Source: Candidatus Sulfotelmatobacter sp. (GTDB lineage: Bacteria; Acidobacteriota; Terriglobia; Terriglobales; Acidobacteriaceae). From it: a DNA stretch of 64,000 bases. The notes under the pieces were generated by a model, which saw only the letters and a list, made by a program, of their open reading frames with translations, had not been told where the DNA came from and made no database searches. Shown here piece by piece: positions 28,388 to 38,556 of the stretch. Made by a program: the position numbers and the translations under genes. Position 1 is the first letter of the stretch. The number at the start of each line of letters is the position of its first letter. The DNA is taken from the NCBI GenBank assembly GCA_025462865.1, contig JAOAPI010000019.1, positions 62,001 through 126,000 of the forward strand, in the 5' to 3' direction.

Positions 28388-29455
28388 ATGAGCAAGAAAC
28401 TTCCCATCGGCATCCTGGGCGCCACAGGCGTGGTCGGGCAACGGTTTATCCAGATGTTGGAGCATCATCCGTGGTTCGAGGTGGCGTGGCTGGCGGCGTC
28501 CGACCGGTCCGAGGGTAAGACTTACTCTGAAGCGGCGCGCTGGCGGTTGAAGTCCGCGGTGCCGGCAAATGTGGCGGCGATGAAAGTCTCGCCCGCAACC
28601 CCAGAAGGTGCGCCGAAAATAATCTTCGCGGCGCTGGATGCTGCGATCGCCGCCGAGCTCGAGCCGCGCTTCGCGGACGCTGGATGCGCCGTAATTTCGA
28701 ATTCAAGTGCGTTGCGCATGCAGTCTGATGTCCCTCTGGTGATTCCCGAAGTCAATGCCGGGCACATCAAGCTCATCGACATCCAGCCGTGGCACAAGAA
28801 ATCCGGCGGCTACGTCGTGACTAATCCCAACTGCTCGGCGATTGGACTGGTGCTGGCGTTGGCGCCCTTGCAGCAACGCTTTGGCCTGGAAGCTGTGATG
28901 GCTGTCACGATGCAAGCAGTGAGCGGTGCGGGCTATCCGGGCGTGGCTTCGCTGGACATTCTCGGAAATGTGATTCCCTACATCCGCAATGAAGAAGAAA
29001 AGATGGAGGAGGAAACACTGAAGCTGTTGGGCCAGCTAAACGGGAAACAAATTATTCCGGCGGCATTTGCCATGAGCGCGCAATGCAACCGCGTCGCGGT
29101 CGAGGATGGGCACACGGAATCGATTTCAGTGCGGCTGAAAGCGAAAGCCAAGCCAGAGGAAATCATCGCTGCGTGGAATAACTATCGCAGCGAACCGCAG
29201 GAACTGAAACTGCCGAGCGCGCCGGAGCGTCCCGTGGTTTATCTTGAGGCCAATGATCGTCCGCAACCGCGCTTTGATGTTGATATGGGCGCCGGCATGA
29301 CTACAACCGTGGGACGTCTGCGTCCCTGCGGCGTTCTGGACTGGAAGTTCACTGTGCTCTCGCACAACACCATCCGTGGGGCCGCCGGCGCTGCTGTCTT
29401 GAATGCCGAATTGCTTCAGGCGAAGGGTTATCTCGGCGGCGGTCACGCGAAATGA
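28388..29455 (+). CDS. asd: Aspartate-semialdehyde dehydrogenase (archaeal/fungal-like type)
   Basis: IGILGATGVVGQRFIQML, GGYVVTNPNCSAIGLVLALAPL. Confidence 0.95.
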   Translation: MSKKLPIGILGATGVVGQRFIQMLEHHPWFEVAWLAASDRSEGKTYSEAARWRLKSAVPANVAAMKVSPATPEGAPKIIFAALDAAIAAELEPRFADAGCAVISNSSALRMQSDVPLVIPEVNAGHIKLIDIQPWHKKSGGYVVTNPNCSAIGLVLALAPLQQRFGLEAVMAVTMQAVSGAGYPGVASLDILGNVIPYIRNEEEKMEEETLKLLGQLNGKQIIPAAFAMSAQCNRVAVEDGHTESISVRLKAKAKPEEIIAAWNNYRSEPQELKLPSAPERPVVYLEANDRPQPRFDVDMGAGMTTTVGRLRPCGVLDWKFTVLSHNTIRGAAGAAVLNAELLQAKGYLGGGHAK

Positions 29456-29498
29456 AATCCGAGGCCCACCCAGCTAATCCTTCCAGGAAGCGACGCCG

Positions 29499-30872
29499 AT
29501 GATCGTGATGAAATTCGGCGGCACCTCTGTGGAAGATGCCCGAGCCATCGAGCGTGTGGCCGCAATTGTCAAAGGGCGGCTACCACAGCAGCCAATCGTG
29601 GTAGTCAGCGCCATGGCGAAGGTCACCGACACGCTACTTACAATGGCGCGGGCCGCCGGCGCCGGTGAACGCAAGACCGCGCTAAAACTCTGCCGCTCCC
29701 TTCAGGAAAGGCACTACAACACCGCCAGCGAACTGTTGGGCACAGCGCTCTTTACTGATTTCCACTCCGACTTGGGAAGTGACTTTGAAGGTCTGGACGA
29801 ACTGCTGCGTGGAATTTCCGCAGTAGGCGAGTTGACCCCGCGCACGACCGATCATGTCGCGGCGTTCGGCGAAATGCTATCGAGCAAGATTGTGGCGGCA
29901 GCATTTTCCGCTCACGGCTTGAAGGGTGTGCACGTGGACTCGCGTGACATTCTGGTCACCGATAGCAACTACATGGAAGCGGCGCCGCAGACCGAAGAGA
30001 CAAACGAGCGGTTGCAGGCCAAAGTTAAGCCGCTGCTCGATGCGGGCCAGGTTCCGGTGATGGGCGGATTCATTGGTGCGAACCGTGCGGGCGTGACTAC
30101 CACCATCGGACGAGGCGGCTCCGATTTTTCCGCAGCAATTGTAGGTGCGGGCCTGGGCGCTGAGCGCATTGAAATCTGGACTGACGTGGACGGGATCCTC
30201 ACGACCGACCCGCGGATCTGTCCGGATGCGCGTCGCATAAAGGTAATCAGCTTTGACGAGGCCGCCGAGCTTGCATACTTCGGTGCCAAGGTGCTGCATC
30301 CCGCCACGGTGCTGCCCGCCATCCAGAAAAATATTCCTGTGTACGTGCTGAATTCGCGCAATCCCTCGTGCGAAGGGACCAAGATTACAGCCCGAGCTCC
30401 GCAGGGAAAAAATATTTTTAAGGCAATCGCCGTTAAGAAGCGGATTACTATTGTGGATGTGGCGGCACCGCGTATGTTGCTGGCTCACGGATTCCTGCGG
30501 GCGATCTTTGAAGCGTTTGACCGGCACAAAGTTGCGGTTGACGTGGTCTCGACCTCTGAAGTTAGCGTGTCGCTCACCGTGGACTCCAACCATGCCATTC
30601 CCGCATTGGCCGCTGATCTTGCCAAGCTGGCCGATGTGAAATACGAGGGCCGAAAAGCCATTATTTGCCTGGTGGGCGAAAGCCTGCGGGATAAGCCAGG
30701 GGTGGCCGCGATGGTTTTTGGCAAGCTGGTGGATAAGAAGATTCGCATGATTTCTCAGGGGGCCTCGGAGATTAACCTCACCTTTGTGATTGAGGAAGAC
30801 GAGGTGCCGGAAGTAATTCAACGCCTGCATGGTACGTTTTTTGCGGAGTTGGACCCGGAAGTTTTCGCGTAG
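29499..30872 (+). CDS. lysC: Aspartate kinase
   Basis: MIVMKFGGTSVEDARAIERV, TTIGRGGSDFSAAIVGAGLGAERIEIWTDVDGILTTDPR; C-terminal ACT-like region. Confidence 0.96.
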   Translation: MIVMKFGGTSVEDARAIERVAAIVKGRLPQQPIVVVSAMAKVTDTLLTMARAAGAGERKTALKLCRSLQERHYNTASELLGTALFTDFHSDLGSDFEGLDELLRGISAVGELTPRTTDHVAAFGEMLSSKIVAAAFSAHGLKGVHVDSRDILVTDSNYMEAAPQTEETNERLQAKVKPLLDAGQVPVMGGFIGANRAGVTTTIGRGGSDFSAAIVGAGLGAERIEIWTDVDGILTTDPRICPDARRIKVISFDEAAELAYFGAKVLHPATVLPAIQKNIPVYVLNSRNPSCEGTKITARAPQGKNIFKAIAVKKRITIVDVAAPRMLLAHGFLRAIFEAFDRHKVAVDVVSTSEVSVSLTVDSNHAIPALAADLAKLADVKYEGRKAIICLVGESLRDKPGVAAMVFGKLVDKKIRMISQGASEINLTFVIEEDEVPEVIQRLHGTFFAELDPEVFA

Positions 30873-30922
30873 AGGAGCCCGTCTCGGAGACTCCGCGGCG
30901 TTTCTCCGCCTTAGAGGTTTCG

Positions 30923-31615
30923 ATGAACATTCTGATTCTCGGCCGCGGCAAGACTGGATCGCTGGTGGCGGAGGTCGCACGTCAGCGCCGGCACAGCGTC
31001 CAGGAAGTAGGCGCGACCGAAAACGCCGGAGGCGCGGCCCTCACGGCCGATAAGTTAAGCGAAATAGCGGTCGTGATTGATTTCACTGGCCCCTCCTCTG
31101 TCGTCAGTCACATTGAGGCCTGCGTCAACGCCGGGAAGAATATGGTCGTGGGCACTACAGGTTGGCATGAAGAATTGGACAGCATCCGGAAGCTGGTCGA
31201 GAGTCACGGCACCGGATTTATTTATTCGGCGAACTTCTCCATCGGCGTGAATATTTTTCTCGACGCCGCACGCGCGTCGGCTGCAGCCTTACAGCACGAA
31301 TACACTGGACAGATATTTGAGCGCCACCACGCGCACAAGAAAGATGCGCCATCGGGGACGGCAATCATTCTGCAGCGCGTGATCCGGGAAGCGAGCGGCG
31401 ACGGCAAGAGAGAAGATCTTGAGATCATTTCTTTCCGTGAAGGCGATGTAGTCGGCATGCACGAAGTGGTGCTTGAGTCGGCCGCCGACAGGATTTATCT
31501 CTGTCACGATGCGAAATCACGCCAGGGCTATGCCGATGGCGCAGTCCGCGCGGCAGAATGGATTGCCGGCAAAAAGGGCTTCTACGATTTCCAGGATGTG
31601 TGGCGGGAGTTGTAG
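30923..31615 (+). CDS. dapB: 4-hydroxy-tetrahydrodipicolinate reductase
   Basis: MVVGTTGWHEELD, ANFSIGVNIFLD, EIFERHHAHKKDAPSGTA-like motif. Confidence 0.94.
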   Translation: MNILILGRGKTGSLVAEVARQRRHSVQEVGATENAGGAALTADKLSEIAVVIDFTGPSSVVSHIEACVNAGKNMVVGTTGWHEELDSIRKLVESHGTGFIYSANFSIGVNIFLDAARASAAALQHEYTGQIFERHHAHKKDAPSGTAIILQRVIREASGDGKREDLEIISFREGDVVGMHEVVLESAADRIYLCHDAKSRQGYADGAVRAAEWIAGKKGFYDFQDVWREL

Positions 31616-31658
31616 TTCAGCCGTTCCCTCCTAAGCCTATTCGCGCTATCTTATTACC

Positions 31659-32789
31659 ATGCAATTGCGCGGCTGTGGCACCGCTCTCGTCACTCCGTTC
31701 CATCAGGATGGCTCCATCGACGACGTTGCTCTGCGCAATTTGGTGGCATGGCAACTGGAGTCCGGCATCGACTTTCTCGTGCCTTGCGGAACTACGGGCG
31801 AGACGCCGACACTCTCGCACGATGAATGGCTGTACGTGATCGATGCGACCATTGAGGTTGCGGCAGGACGCGTGCCCATCGTCGCGGGAGCAACTTCGAA
31901 TTCCACGTATGAGGCCGTGGAGAAGGCGAAAGAGGTTGCGGCGCGGCCCGGAGTCGATGCAATCCTCACTGCTTCTCCTTATTACAACAAGCCGACGCAG
32001 GAAGGACAGTACCGCCATTTCAAAGCCATCGCGGAGGCGGTTGGCGACAAGCCGATCGTTCTTTACAACGTGCCCGGCCGTACTGCGGCGAACCTTGAAC
32101 CCGCCACCCTGGCGAGGTTGGCGGAGATTCCAAACATTGTGGGTGTGAAGGAGGCCAGCGGCAATATGACTCAGATTGCCGAGGCCATTAATGCCGTGCC
32201 AGAGACATTTTTGGTTTTCTCCGGAGACGACGCTGTCACGTTGCCTGTGATTGCACTGGGAGGTGTTGGGATCGTCTCAGTGGCTTCGAATGAGATTCCC
32301 CACGAGATGACAAGCATGACGCGGGCGGCCTTGAACAATGACTGGGCGGCGGCACGCAGCATCCATCGCAAGTATTTGCCTTTGATGCAAGCCAACTTCA
32401 TCGAATCAAGTCCGCTGCCGGTGAAGGCGGTGCTGGCAATGATGGGCAAGATCGAGGAGAACTACCGCTTGCCGCTTTTGCCCATGCGTCGCGACACGCG
32501 ATCGAAGCTGCAGAAAATCGCGACTGAAGCCGGGCTCATCGCGAAGGCGGCCGCGCCTGGGGCGGAAGCGCCGGAATTTTATATCTATGAAAACTGGGCA
32601 GCCGGCCCGCATAAGATCGTGCTCCACCGCGGATCATGCGGACAATGCAACCAGGGGAAAGGGCGTCCTGCGGGTCACGATGCCAACCACGCGCGCTGGC
32701 ATGGACCATACGCCACGCTAGCCCAGGGCCGCGATATCGCACACGGCATGACTGGCGTGCTAATCCGCAGCGAGTGTAAGTGCGTTTGA
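31659..32789 (+). CDS. dapA: 4-hydroxy-tetrahydrodipicolinate synthase with a C-terminal Cys/His-rich extension
   Basis: [53 protein letters not shown]; extra about 70 aa [29 protein letters not shown]...RSECKCV. Confidence 0.94.
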   Translation: MQLRGCGTALVTPFHQDGSIDDVALRNLVAWQLESGIDFLVPCGTTGETPTLSHDEWLYVIDATIEVAAGRVPIVAGATSNSTYEAVEKAKEVAARPGVDAILTASPYYNKPTQEGQYRHFKAIAEAVGDKPIVLYNVPGRTAANLEPATLARLAEIPNIVGVKEASGNMTQIAEAINAVPETFLVFSGDDAVTLPVIALGGVGIVSVASNEIPHEMTSMTRAALNNDWAAARSIHRKYLPLMQANFIESSPLPVKAVLAMMGKIEENYRLPLLPMRRDTRSKLQKIATEAGLIAKAAAPGAEAPEFYIYENWAAGPHKIVLHRGSCGQCNQGKGRPAGHDANHARWHGPYATLAQGRDIAHGMTGVLIRSECKCV

Positions 32790-32806
32790 CAAGTTTCGAC
32801 ACCTCC

Positions 32807-33637
32807 ATGCAATCCCTAAAATCTTCCATCGAGCGCCTGGCAGCGTTGGGCGAAGTCGAACATAATCCCGAGGCGCGTGCTGCATTTCTCGAATTTCGCG
32901 ACGCGCTCACCCAGGGAAAAATCCGCGCCGCCGAAAGGATCGACGGGCGGTGGACGGTCAACACTTGGGTGAAGCACGGGATTTTGCTGGGGTTCCGACT
33001 CGGCGAACTAGCTGAAACCGGCTGTGCCGCGCTAACGTTCGTGGACAAAGACACGTTCCCCGCCCGGCGGTTTTCGGTTGCTGACCGCATACGCGTAGTT
33101 CCCGGCGGCTCGTCGGTACGATTGGGGGCATATATTGCGCCGTCAGTGATCTGCATGCCGCCGATGTTTATCAATGTTGGCGCTTACGTCGACGAAGGTA
33201 CCATGATCGATTCGCACGCGCTGGTGGGCTCGTGCGCGCAAGTCGGAAAGCGCGTTCATCTCAGTGCGGCGGCGCAGATTGGCGGCGTGCTCGAGCCGGT
33301 AAATGCGGCGCCTGTGATTATTGAAGACGACGTACTGGTCGGCGGCAACTGCGGAGTCTACGAAGGCACGCTGGTGCGTACCCGCGCGGTGTTGGGAGCG
33401 GGAACGATTCTGACGCGCTCAACGCCACTTTACGATTTGGTGCGCGACGAAGTTTACCGGGCAACGCCGGAAGCGCCGCTCGAAGTTCCCGAAGGCGCTG
33501 TGGTCGTGCCGGGATCGCGCGCGGTGAAGAAGGGCGCCGCCGCAAAGCTGGGGATTTCTCTTTACACACCGGTGATCGTCAAGTATCGCGATGAGAAGAC
33601 CAACCGAGGGATCGAGCTAGAAGATTGGTTGCGATGA
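32807..33637 (+). CDS. dapD: 2,3,4,5-tetrahydropyridine-2,6-dicarboxylate N-succinyltransferase
   Basis: Left-handed beta-helix protein: [53 protein letters not shown] at 32807, alternative GTG at 32780. Confidence 0.94.
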   Translation: MQSLKSSIERLAALGEVEHNPEARAAFLEFRDALTQGKIRAAERIDGRWTVNTWVKHGILLGFRLGELAETGCAALTFVDKDTFPARRFSVADRIRVVPGGSSVRLGAYIAPSVICMPPMFINVGAYVDEGTMIDSHALVGSCAQVGKRVHLSAAAQIGGVLEPVNAAPVIIEDDVLVGGNCGVYEGTLVRTRAVLGAGTILTRSTPLYDLVRDEVYRATPEAPLEVPEGAVVVPGSRAVKKGAAAKLGISLYTPVIVKYRDEKTNRGIELEDWLR

Positions 33638-33655
33638 TTTGAATACTGCAAGCGC

Positions 33656-34306
33656 CTAGCCAATAATTACGATCAATCTCTCCGCGCTATCGCGTGCAAC
33701 GTGAATCCGGCTAAGCCTATCCACCACCGCATCCGCCTCTTGCAACTTTGATATGGGATAGGTGCTGGTCAAGCCGATTACTTTCATTCCCGCCGCGTGG
33801 GCTGATAGGATTCCGGCGGGCGCGTCTTCGATCACCAAACACTCCGCAGGCTTCATCCCCAGCAATTCCGCGCCTTTCAGATACGGCTCAGGGTGCGGCT
33901 TTCCATGCGTCACATCATCCGCTGTCACCAGAACTTTCGGAACCGGCAAGCCGCCAAGCTGAAGCCGCGCGCTGGCCAGGTAGCGGGTTCCCGACGTGAC
34001 CACGCACCAGCGGTTGTCTGGAATCGCGCTGATAAGTTCAGCAGCACCGGGCATTACCGTCACATCCACCTGATCTTCCGCTTCCCTGCTTTCAAGCCAG
34101 CGTACTTCCGCGTCAGCGTCCAACTGAGGAGCGACCGCGCGAATCACTTCAACCGTCCGGACACCATGCGCGATTGCCATGACCTTATCCTCGTCAATGC
34201 CCTTCTCGCGCGCCCAGGCTCGCCATTGGCGTTCGACGGAGCGGGTGGAATCGATGAGAACTCCATCGAGATCAAAGAGGATGGCAGAACAGCGGAATTC
34301 GATCAT
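33656..34306 (-). CDS. HAD-superfamily phosphatase (beta-phosphoglucomutase/sugar phosphatase-like)
   Basis: AILFDLDGVLIDSTRSVERQW, KPHPEPYLKGAELLGMKPAECLVIEDAPAGILSAHAAGMKVIGL. Confidence 0.92.
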   Translation of the reverse strand: MIEFRCSAILFDLDGVLIDSTRSVERQWRAWAREKGIDEDKVMAIAHGVRTVEVIRAVAPQLDADAEVRWLESREAEDQVDVTVMPGAAELISAIPDNRWCVVTSGTRYLASARLQLGGLPVPKVLVTADDVTHGKPHPEPYLKGAELLGMKPAECLVIEDAPAGILSAHAAGMKVIGLTSTYPISKLQEADAVVDRLSRIHVARDSAERLIVIIG

Positions 34307-34329
34307 GTAGTTTTCTAACACAGAGAAGG

Positions 34330-35031
34330 CTATTGATTCGACGCCGGAAGTGCTTGCGGGATCGGAGAGGCGAGTGGAGCGTGCTGCGCCTGCTGCCTGA
34401 GTTGCAAATGCCGCTGGCGAAAATGGGCCTTGGCGCGTTCGCCCCAGGCGCGTACAAACCAATAGTTAAGTCCAGCGCCAAGCGCGGAACTGAGTAAGGG
34501 AATCATCCGGCCCGCCCATTTTTCTACGACTTCGGTGCTGGCCCGCGCGGCGATCCGCCGAATGACACGGGGAACGAACTTGTTCACCACTTCCTTCTCC
34601 AGCAGGTCGCGAGTGATGTCGACTCCAGCGGCACTGGCCGCGGCAATCCACAGTTCGGCTATCTCATCGTCAGTGTTGAACTGAAAGCCATACACCAGGC
34701 TCAATTTCTGTATGGTGCGCATGGTGATCGCTGAGAGAAGGCCGAGGTCGGGCACGATTGTGATCAGCCCGCCCAAACCAAATCCGGCGCCCTCGACGGC
34801 AGCCAGTTTCATTCCGCTGCGAATAATATCGTCGGCCACTACATCGATCTCGCGGATCTCCAATGAGTAAACGCCGTGATATCCACTGACAGGCAGCCGG
34901 TAGGCAGCGCGCAATTGCAGCAGAAATTTGTCGGGATCAACCTGAACCGTCGAGTAAGCTCGCGTCAGCCCTTTGGTCAACGCTTTCTCAACCTTGCCGC
35001 GAAGCCAAGACTTGGGTTCAATATCGGCCAT
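34330..35031 (-). CDS. EcsC-family protein
   Basis: EGAGFGLGGLITIVPDLGLLSAITMRTIQKLSLVYGF and LNYWFVRAWGERAKAHFRQR. Confidence 0.82.
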   Translation of the reverse strand: MADIEPKSWLRGKVEKALTKGLTRAYSTVQVDPDKFLLQLRAAYRLPVSGYHGVYSLEIREIDVVADDIIRSGMKLAAVEGAGFGLGGLITIVPDLGLLSAITMRTIQKLSLVYGFQFNTDDEIAELWIAAASAAGVDITRDLLEKEVVNKFVPRVIRRIAARASTEVVEKWAGRMIPLLSSALGAGLNYWFVRAWGERAKAHFRQRHLQLRQQAQHAPLASPIPQALPASNQ

Positions 35032-35129
35032 CGATTCAACCCTACCTCAGCGCAGCGAAGAATGCCATCCGTTGCGGCCCCTAGAACGGTGCGGTCGGTA
35101 CGGTACGCAACACAGTCTGTGCTAGCATC

Positions 35130-36806
35130 ATGAATTACCCAATGCCAACTGGAAAATTGCAAATTATCCCCTTGGGGGGCCTCGGCGAGTTCGGTATGAA
35201 CTGCATGGCCGTCCGCTGGGGGGATGACATTATTGTCATCGATGCCGGACTGATGTTCCCCGAAGCTGAATTGCTCGGTGTGGATATTGTTGTCCCGGAT
35301 ATTTCGTATCTCATCGAGAACCGTTCGCGCGTTCGTGGAATTATTCTGACGCACGGCCACGAAGACCACATTGGAGCCCTGCCATGGATGCTCTCCGAAC
35401 TCAACGTACCGGTGTGGGGCACCGAGTTCACGCTGGCTTATGTGGAAGACAAGCTTGACGAACACGGACTGCTGGACGATGCCGACCTGCGGGAGATGCG
35501 CGCCAATGAGCGCTTCAAGGCCGGCGTATTCACCGTTCATCCAATTCGGGTGACGCACAGCTTGGTCGATTGCGTCGCGCTGGCAATTCACACTCCGCTG
35601 GGCGTGGTGATTCATACTGGCGACTTCAAAGTCGATCCTACCCCCACCGACAACCACCTTTTCGATCTTCATTCATTCGCCGAATACGGCAAGCAAGGCG
35701 TGCTGGCGCTGTTTCAGGATTCCACCAACGTCGAGCGCAAGGGATATACGCCCAGCGAGCGGGCTGTTCGCCGCAAATTCGACGAAGTGTTCGCGCACAC
35801 GCAGCGCCGCCTGTTTATCTCGTGCTTCTCTTCATCGATTCACCGCATTCGCCTGGCGGTGGAACTGGCGCACCAGCACGGGCGCAAAGTGGCGTTCATC
35901 GGCCGTTCCATGAACAACTCCGCCGAAATCGCGGAGGATCTCGGCTATCTGAATATCCCCGAAGGGCTCCTCATCAACCCCGGCGACATGAAGAATTTCG
36001 CGCCGGAAAAAGTTTGCGTGATGATCAGCGGAACTCAGGGCGAGCCCATGTCCGCCTTGTCGCGGGCGGCGGTCGACAACCACAAGCACGCGAAAATCGA
36101 GAAAGGCGACACCGTCGTGCTTTCCTCGCGCATTATTCCCGGCAACGAGAAAACGATTTACCGCATGATCGATCACCTGTTCCGCCGAGAAGCCCACGTG
36201 ATCTACGAAGATGGAACCTCGCCGCCAATTCACGTCAGCGGGCACGCCAGTCAGGAAGAGCTAAAGCTGATCATCAATCTGGTGAAGCCGAAATATTTCA
36301 TTCCTGTGCACGGTGAGTACCGTCAGTTGAAACTGCACGCCGAAATGGCTGGAGCCATGCAGAGCTCGGTCGGCAAAGTCATGTTGATCGAAAGCGGCGA
36401 CATTCTTGAGTTCGATGAACACAACGCCCGCAAGGCGGGCAAGGTTAATGTGGGCCGCGTCTGCATCGATTCAGGATCGCGCACGGATGTAGTTGAAGAT
36501 TTAATTATTAAGGACCGCCGGCACCTGAGCGAAGACGGTATCGTGCTGCCGATCATCGCCATCAATAAGCTCTCTGGCCGTGTGGAAAGTTCTCCGGAGA
36601 TCGTCACGCGAGGCTTCAATCCCGGCGAAGACGGTCTGATGGACGGAGCAAAGCGCATTGTCGAGGACACGCTGGCGCATTCGAGCGAAGAAGAAAAGGC
36701 CGATTATGGCGTGATCAAGGAGAAGATCCGCGCCGATTTGAAGCGCTACATTTCCAAGCAGACGCAGAAGCGGCCGTTGATCATGCCGGTGATTTTGGAG
36801 ATTTGA
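35130..36806 (+). CDS. rnj: Ribonuclease J
   Basis: IPLGGLGEFGMNCMAVRWGDDIIVIDAGLMFPE, LTHGHEDHIGALPW, FIPVHGEYRQLKLHAEMA. Confidence 0.96.
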   Translation: MNYPMPTGKLQIIPLGGLGEFGMNCMAVRWGDDIIVIDAGLMFPEAELLGVDIVVPDISYLIENRSRVRGIILTHGHEDHIGALPWMLSELNVPVWGTEFTLAYVEDKLDEHGLLDDADLREMRANERFKAGVFTVHPIRVTHSLVDCVALAIHTPLGVVIHTGDFKVDPTPTDNHLFDLHSFAEYGKQGVLALFQDSTNVERKGYTPSERAVRRKFDEVFAHTQRRLFISCFSSSIHRIRLAVELAHQHGRKVAFIGRSMNNSAEIAEDLGYLNIPEGLLINPGDMKNFAPEKVCVMISGTQGEPMSALSRAAVDNHKHAKIEKGDTVVLSSRIIPGNEKTIYRMIDHLFRREAHVIYEDGTSPPIHVSGHASQEELKLIINLVKPKYFIPVHGEYRQLKLHAEMAGAMQSSVGKVMLIESGDILEFDEHNARKAGKVNVGRVCIDSGSRTDVVEDLIIKDRRHLSEDGIVLPIIAINKLSGRVESSPEIVTRGFNPGEDGLMDGAKRIVEDTLAHSSEEEKADYGVIKEKIRADLKRYISKQTQKRPLIMPVILEI

Positions 36807-36809
36807 TCC

Positions 36810-37238
36810 TTACCCCAATGGATTCTTCCAACGGAGTCCCGGAAACCTGGCGAAATCTCGATCCGCTGTATGAAGCACGCCTCCATACTCGATTGTGAGT
36901 GCGGCGATTTGTGCGTCGCTGACCAAGGCTCCCGATGTCTGTCCTTCGATCACCATTTGACGAAGTAATGGCCAATGCTGCTCGCCCGGGGCCAGCGCGC
37001 GCACGCTCGGCTGTCCCAGCCAGCCACCCACTATCCGCAACGCTTGTTCTGAACTAAACCTCGACCCTGGTAATCGTCGGTTGGTCATGACTCGTAGGAA
37101 CGCAGAAATCGCCTGCCATGGAAGACCCACTCCCTCCTCGCCTGACAAGATCTCTTCGACCCAAGCACGAGCCTTGGCGTGACGAGATGAGCCGCTATCG
37201 TAGGCAAAAATGAGAATGTTTGCGTCGAATACGATCAC
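36810..37238 (-). CDS. vapC: PIN-domain toxin (VapC family)
   Basis: MIVFDANILIFAYDSGSSRHAKARAWVEEIL; C-terminal GVLHTADRDFARFPGLRWKNPL. Confidence 0.93.
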   Translation of the reverse strand: MIVFDANILIFAYDSGSSRHAKARAWVEEILSGEEGVGLPWQAISAFLRVMTNRRLPGSRFSSEQALRIVGGWLGQPSVRALAPGEQHWPLLRQMVIEGQTSGALVSDAQIAALTIEYGGVLHTADRDFARFPGLRWKNPLG

Positions 37239-37471
37239 CGGTAGTCCGGTCCCTCAAGGTGTTCGAGCAATTCCTCAACTTTGTCATAATCTGTTGGCAA
37301 TCCAAGATTTATCGGCGTCACTACAAAAGGCTTTTTGACCGGGTACCTCCCTGCGTTCAATCCCAAGCGCAGGAAGCGATTGACGATTTGCTTGAACGAT
37401 TCTCCCGACTTGCGAGCTTCTTTATTCAACAGATGGGCCACATCTTCCTCTAAAGTAAGGGTTGTTCTCAC
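37235..37471 (-). CDS. vapB: VapB-like ribbon-helix-helix antitoxin
   Basis: MRTTLTLEEDVAHLLNKEARKSGESFKQIVNRFLRLGL; 4-nt overlap with vapC; GTG start. Confidence 0.9.
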   Translation of the reverse strand: MRTTLTLEEDVAHLLNKEARKSGESFKQIVNRFLRLGLNAGRYPVKKPFVVTPINLGLPTDYDKVEELLEHLEGPDYR

Positions 37472-37504
37472 ATCATGATGCTATCATTGTAAGCATCATG
37501 ATGT
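37470..37504. promoter_or_regulatory. Perfect 13-bp inverted repeat, putative VapBC operator
   Basis: ACATCATGATGCT-atcattgta-AGCATCATGATGT at the antitoxin start codon. Confidence 0.75.
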
Positions 37505-37548
37505 CAACATTCCCTCCTTTTGATCACGAGGTGGTAGATTGACGAATC

Positions 37549-38511
37549 GTGGTCACCCTTTCAGAAATCCAGTCCGCCCAGCTTCGTCTTCGCGGCGTCG
37601 CCACCCACACGGCGCTGGTCGAGTTCAAGGGCGGGGCCGAAGACCCGCGCCGCCTCTATCTCAAGCCCGAAAACCAGCAACCCATCGGCGCTTTCAAGCT
37701 TCGTGGAGCCTATAACAAGATCTCTTCTCTCTCGCCGGAAGATCGAAAGCGCGGAGTGATCACCTACTCCAGCGGCAACCACGGGCAAGGCGTGGCCTAC
37801 GCGGCACGCGCGCTGAAAGTGAAAGCTGTGATCGTCATGCCGGGCAACGCGCCCGTGATTAAGCGTGAAGCCACGGCGGCGCTGGGGGCGGAGGTGGTCC
37901 TCGTCGGGCCGGGGAGTGCGGAACGCCAACTTAAAGCCGAGGAACTTGCCGTGGAACATGGCTACGTGATTGTGCCGCCGTACAACGATGAGCAAATCAT
38001 TGCCGGTCAAGGCACCATTGGACTCGAGATTCTCGAAGACTTGCCGGACGTGGAAGCAATTTTCGTGCCGGTCGGCGGCGGAGGCATGATCAGCGGCGTG
38101 GCTACGGCGATTAAGTTGAGCAAGCCCTCAGTCAAGGTAATTGGAGTCGAGCCGGAGTTGGCAGGCGATGCTCAAGCCAGCCTGCGAGCGGGGAAGATTG
38201 TTGAGTTCTCTGCCAGCGAAACTTCGCGCACTATCGCCGACGGGTTACGCACCCAAAGCATTGGACCGATCAACTTCGAGCATATCCGCCGCTATGTGGA
38301 CGATATTGTGACGGTGACCGAAGATGAGATCCGCGGAGCGGTCAAACTGCTGGCATCAAATCCGTTGACGGTGGCCGAGCCCAGCGGGGCTGTGGCTGCG
38401 GCCGGATTCCTCTTCCACCGGGAGCAACTGCCAAAGACCAAAACAAATGTCGCCATCATCAGTGGGGGCAACATCGATCCTGAAATGTTAAAAGAATTTC
38501 GGGGAGTGTAA
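37549..38511 (+). CDS. Threonine/serine dehydratase (PLP-dependent)
   Basis: LYLKPENQQPIGAFKLRGAYNKI (PLP Lys motif), SSGNHGQGVAYAARAL, VGGGGMISGVATAIK. Confidence 0.93.
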   Translation: MVTLSEIQSAQLRLRGVATHTALVEFKGGAEDPRRLYLKPENQQPIGAFKLRGAYNKISSLSPEDRKRGVITYSSGNHGQGVAYAARALKVKAVIVMPGNAPVIKREATAALGAEVVLVGPGSAERQLKAEELAVEHGYVIVPPYNDEQIIAGQGTIGLEILEDLPDVEAIFVPVGGGGMISGVATAIKLSKPSVKVIGVEPELAGDAQASLRAGKIVEFSASETSRTIADGLRTQSIGPINFEHIRRYVDDIVTVTEDEIRGAVKLLASNPLTVAEPSGAVAAAGFLFHREQLPKTKTNVAIISGGNIDPEMLKEFRGV

Positions 38512-38556
38512 TACGTCGCAATCTGCATCTCACTGCTATCACTCTTAAGGAGCTGT

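Noticed and set aside
29877-30980. 367-aa ORF antisense to lysC/dapB
   Set aside because: Shadow ORF typical of high-GC coding DNA; composition His/Arg/Gln-rich with no recognisable domain, and the sense frame is clearly lysC.
31659-32789. dapA extension as a frameshift or fused neighbouring gene artefact
   Set aside because: The reading frame is continuous, the linker looks natural and the extension has ordered Cys/His motifs; retained as a finding, although a lost stop codon cannot be excluded without read data.
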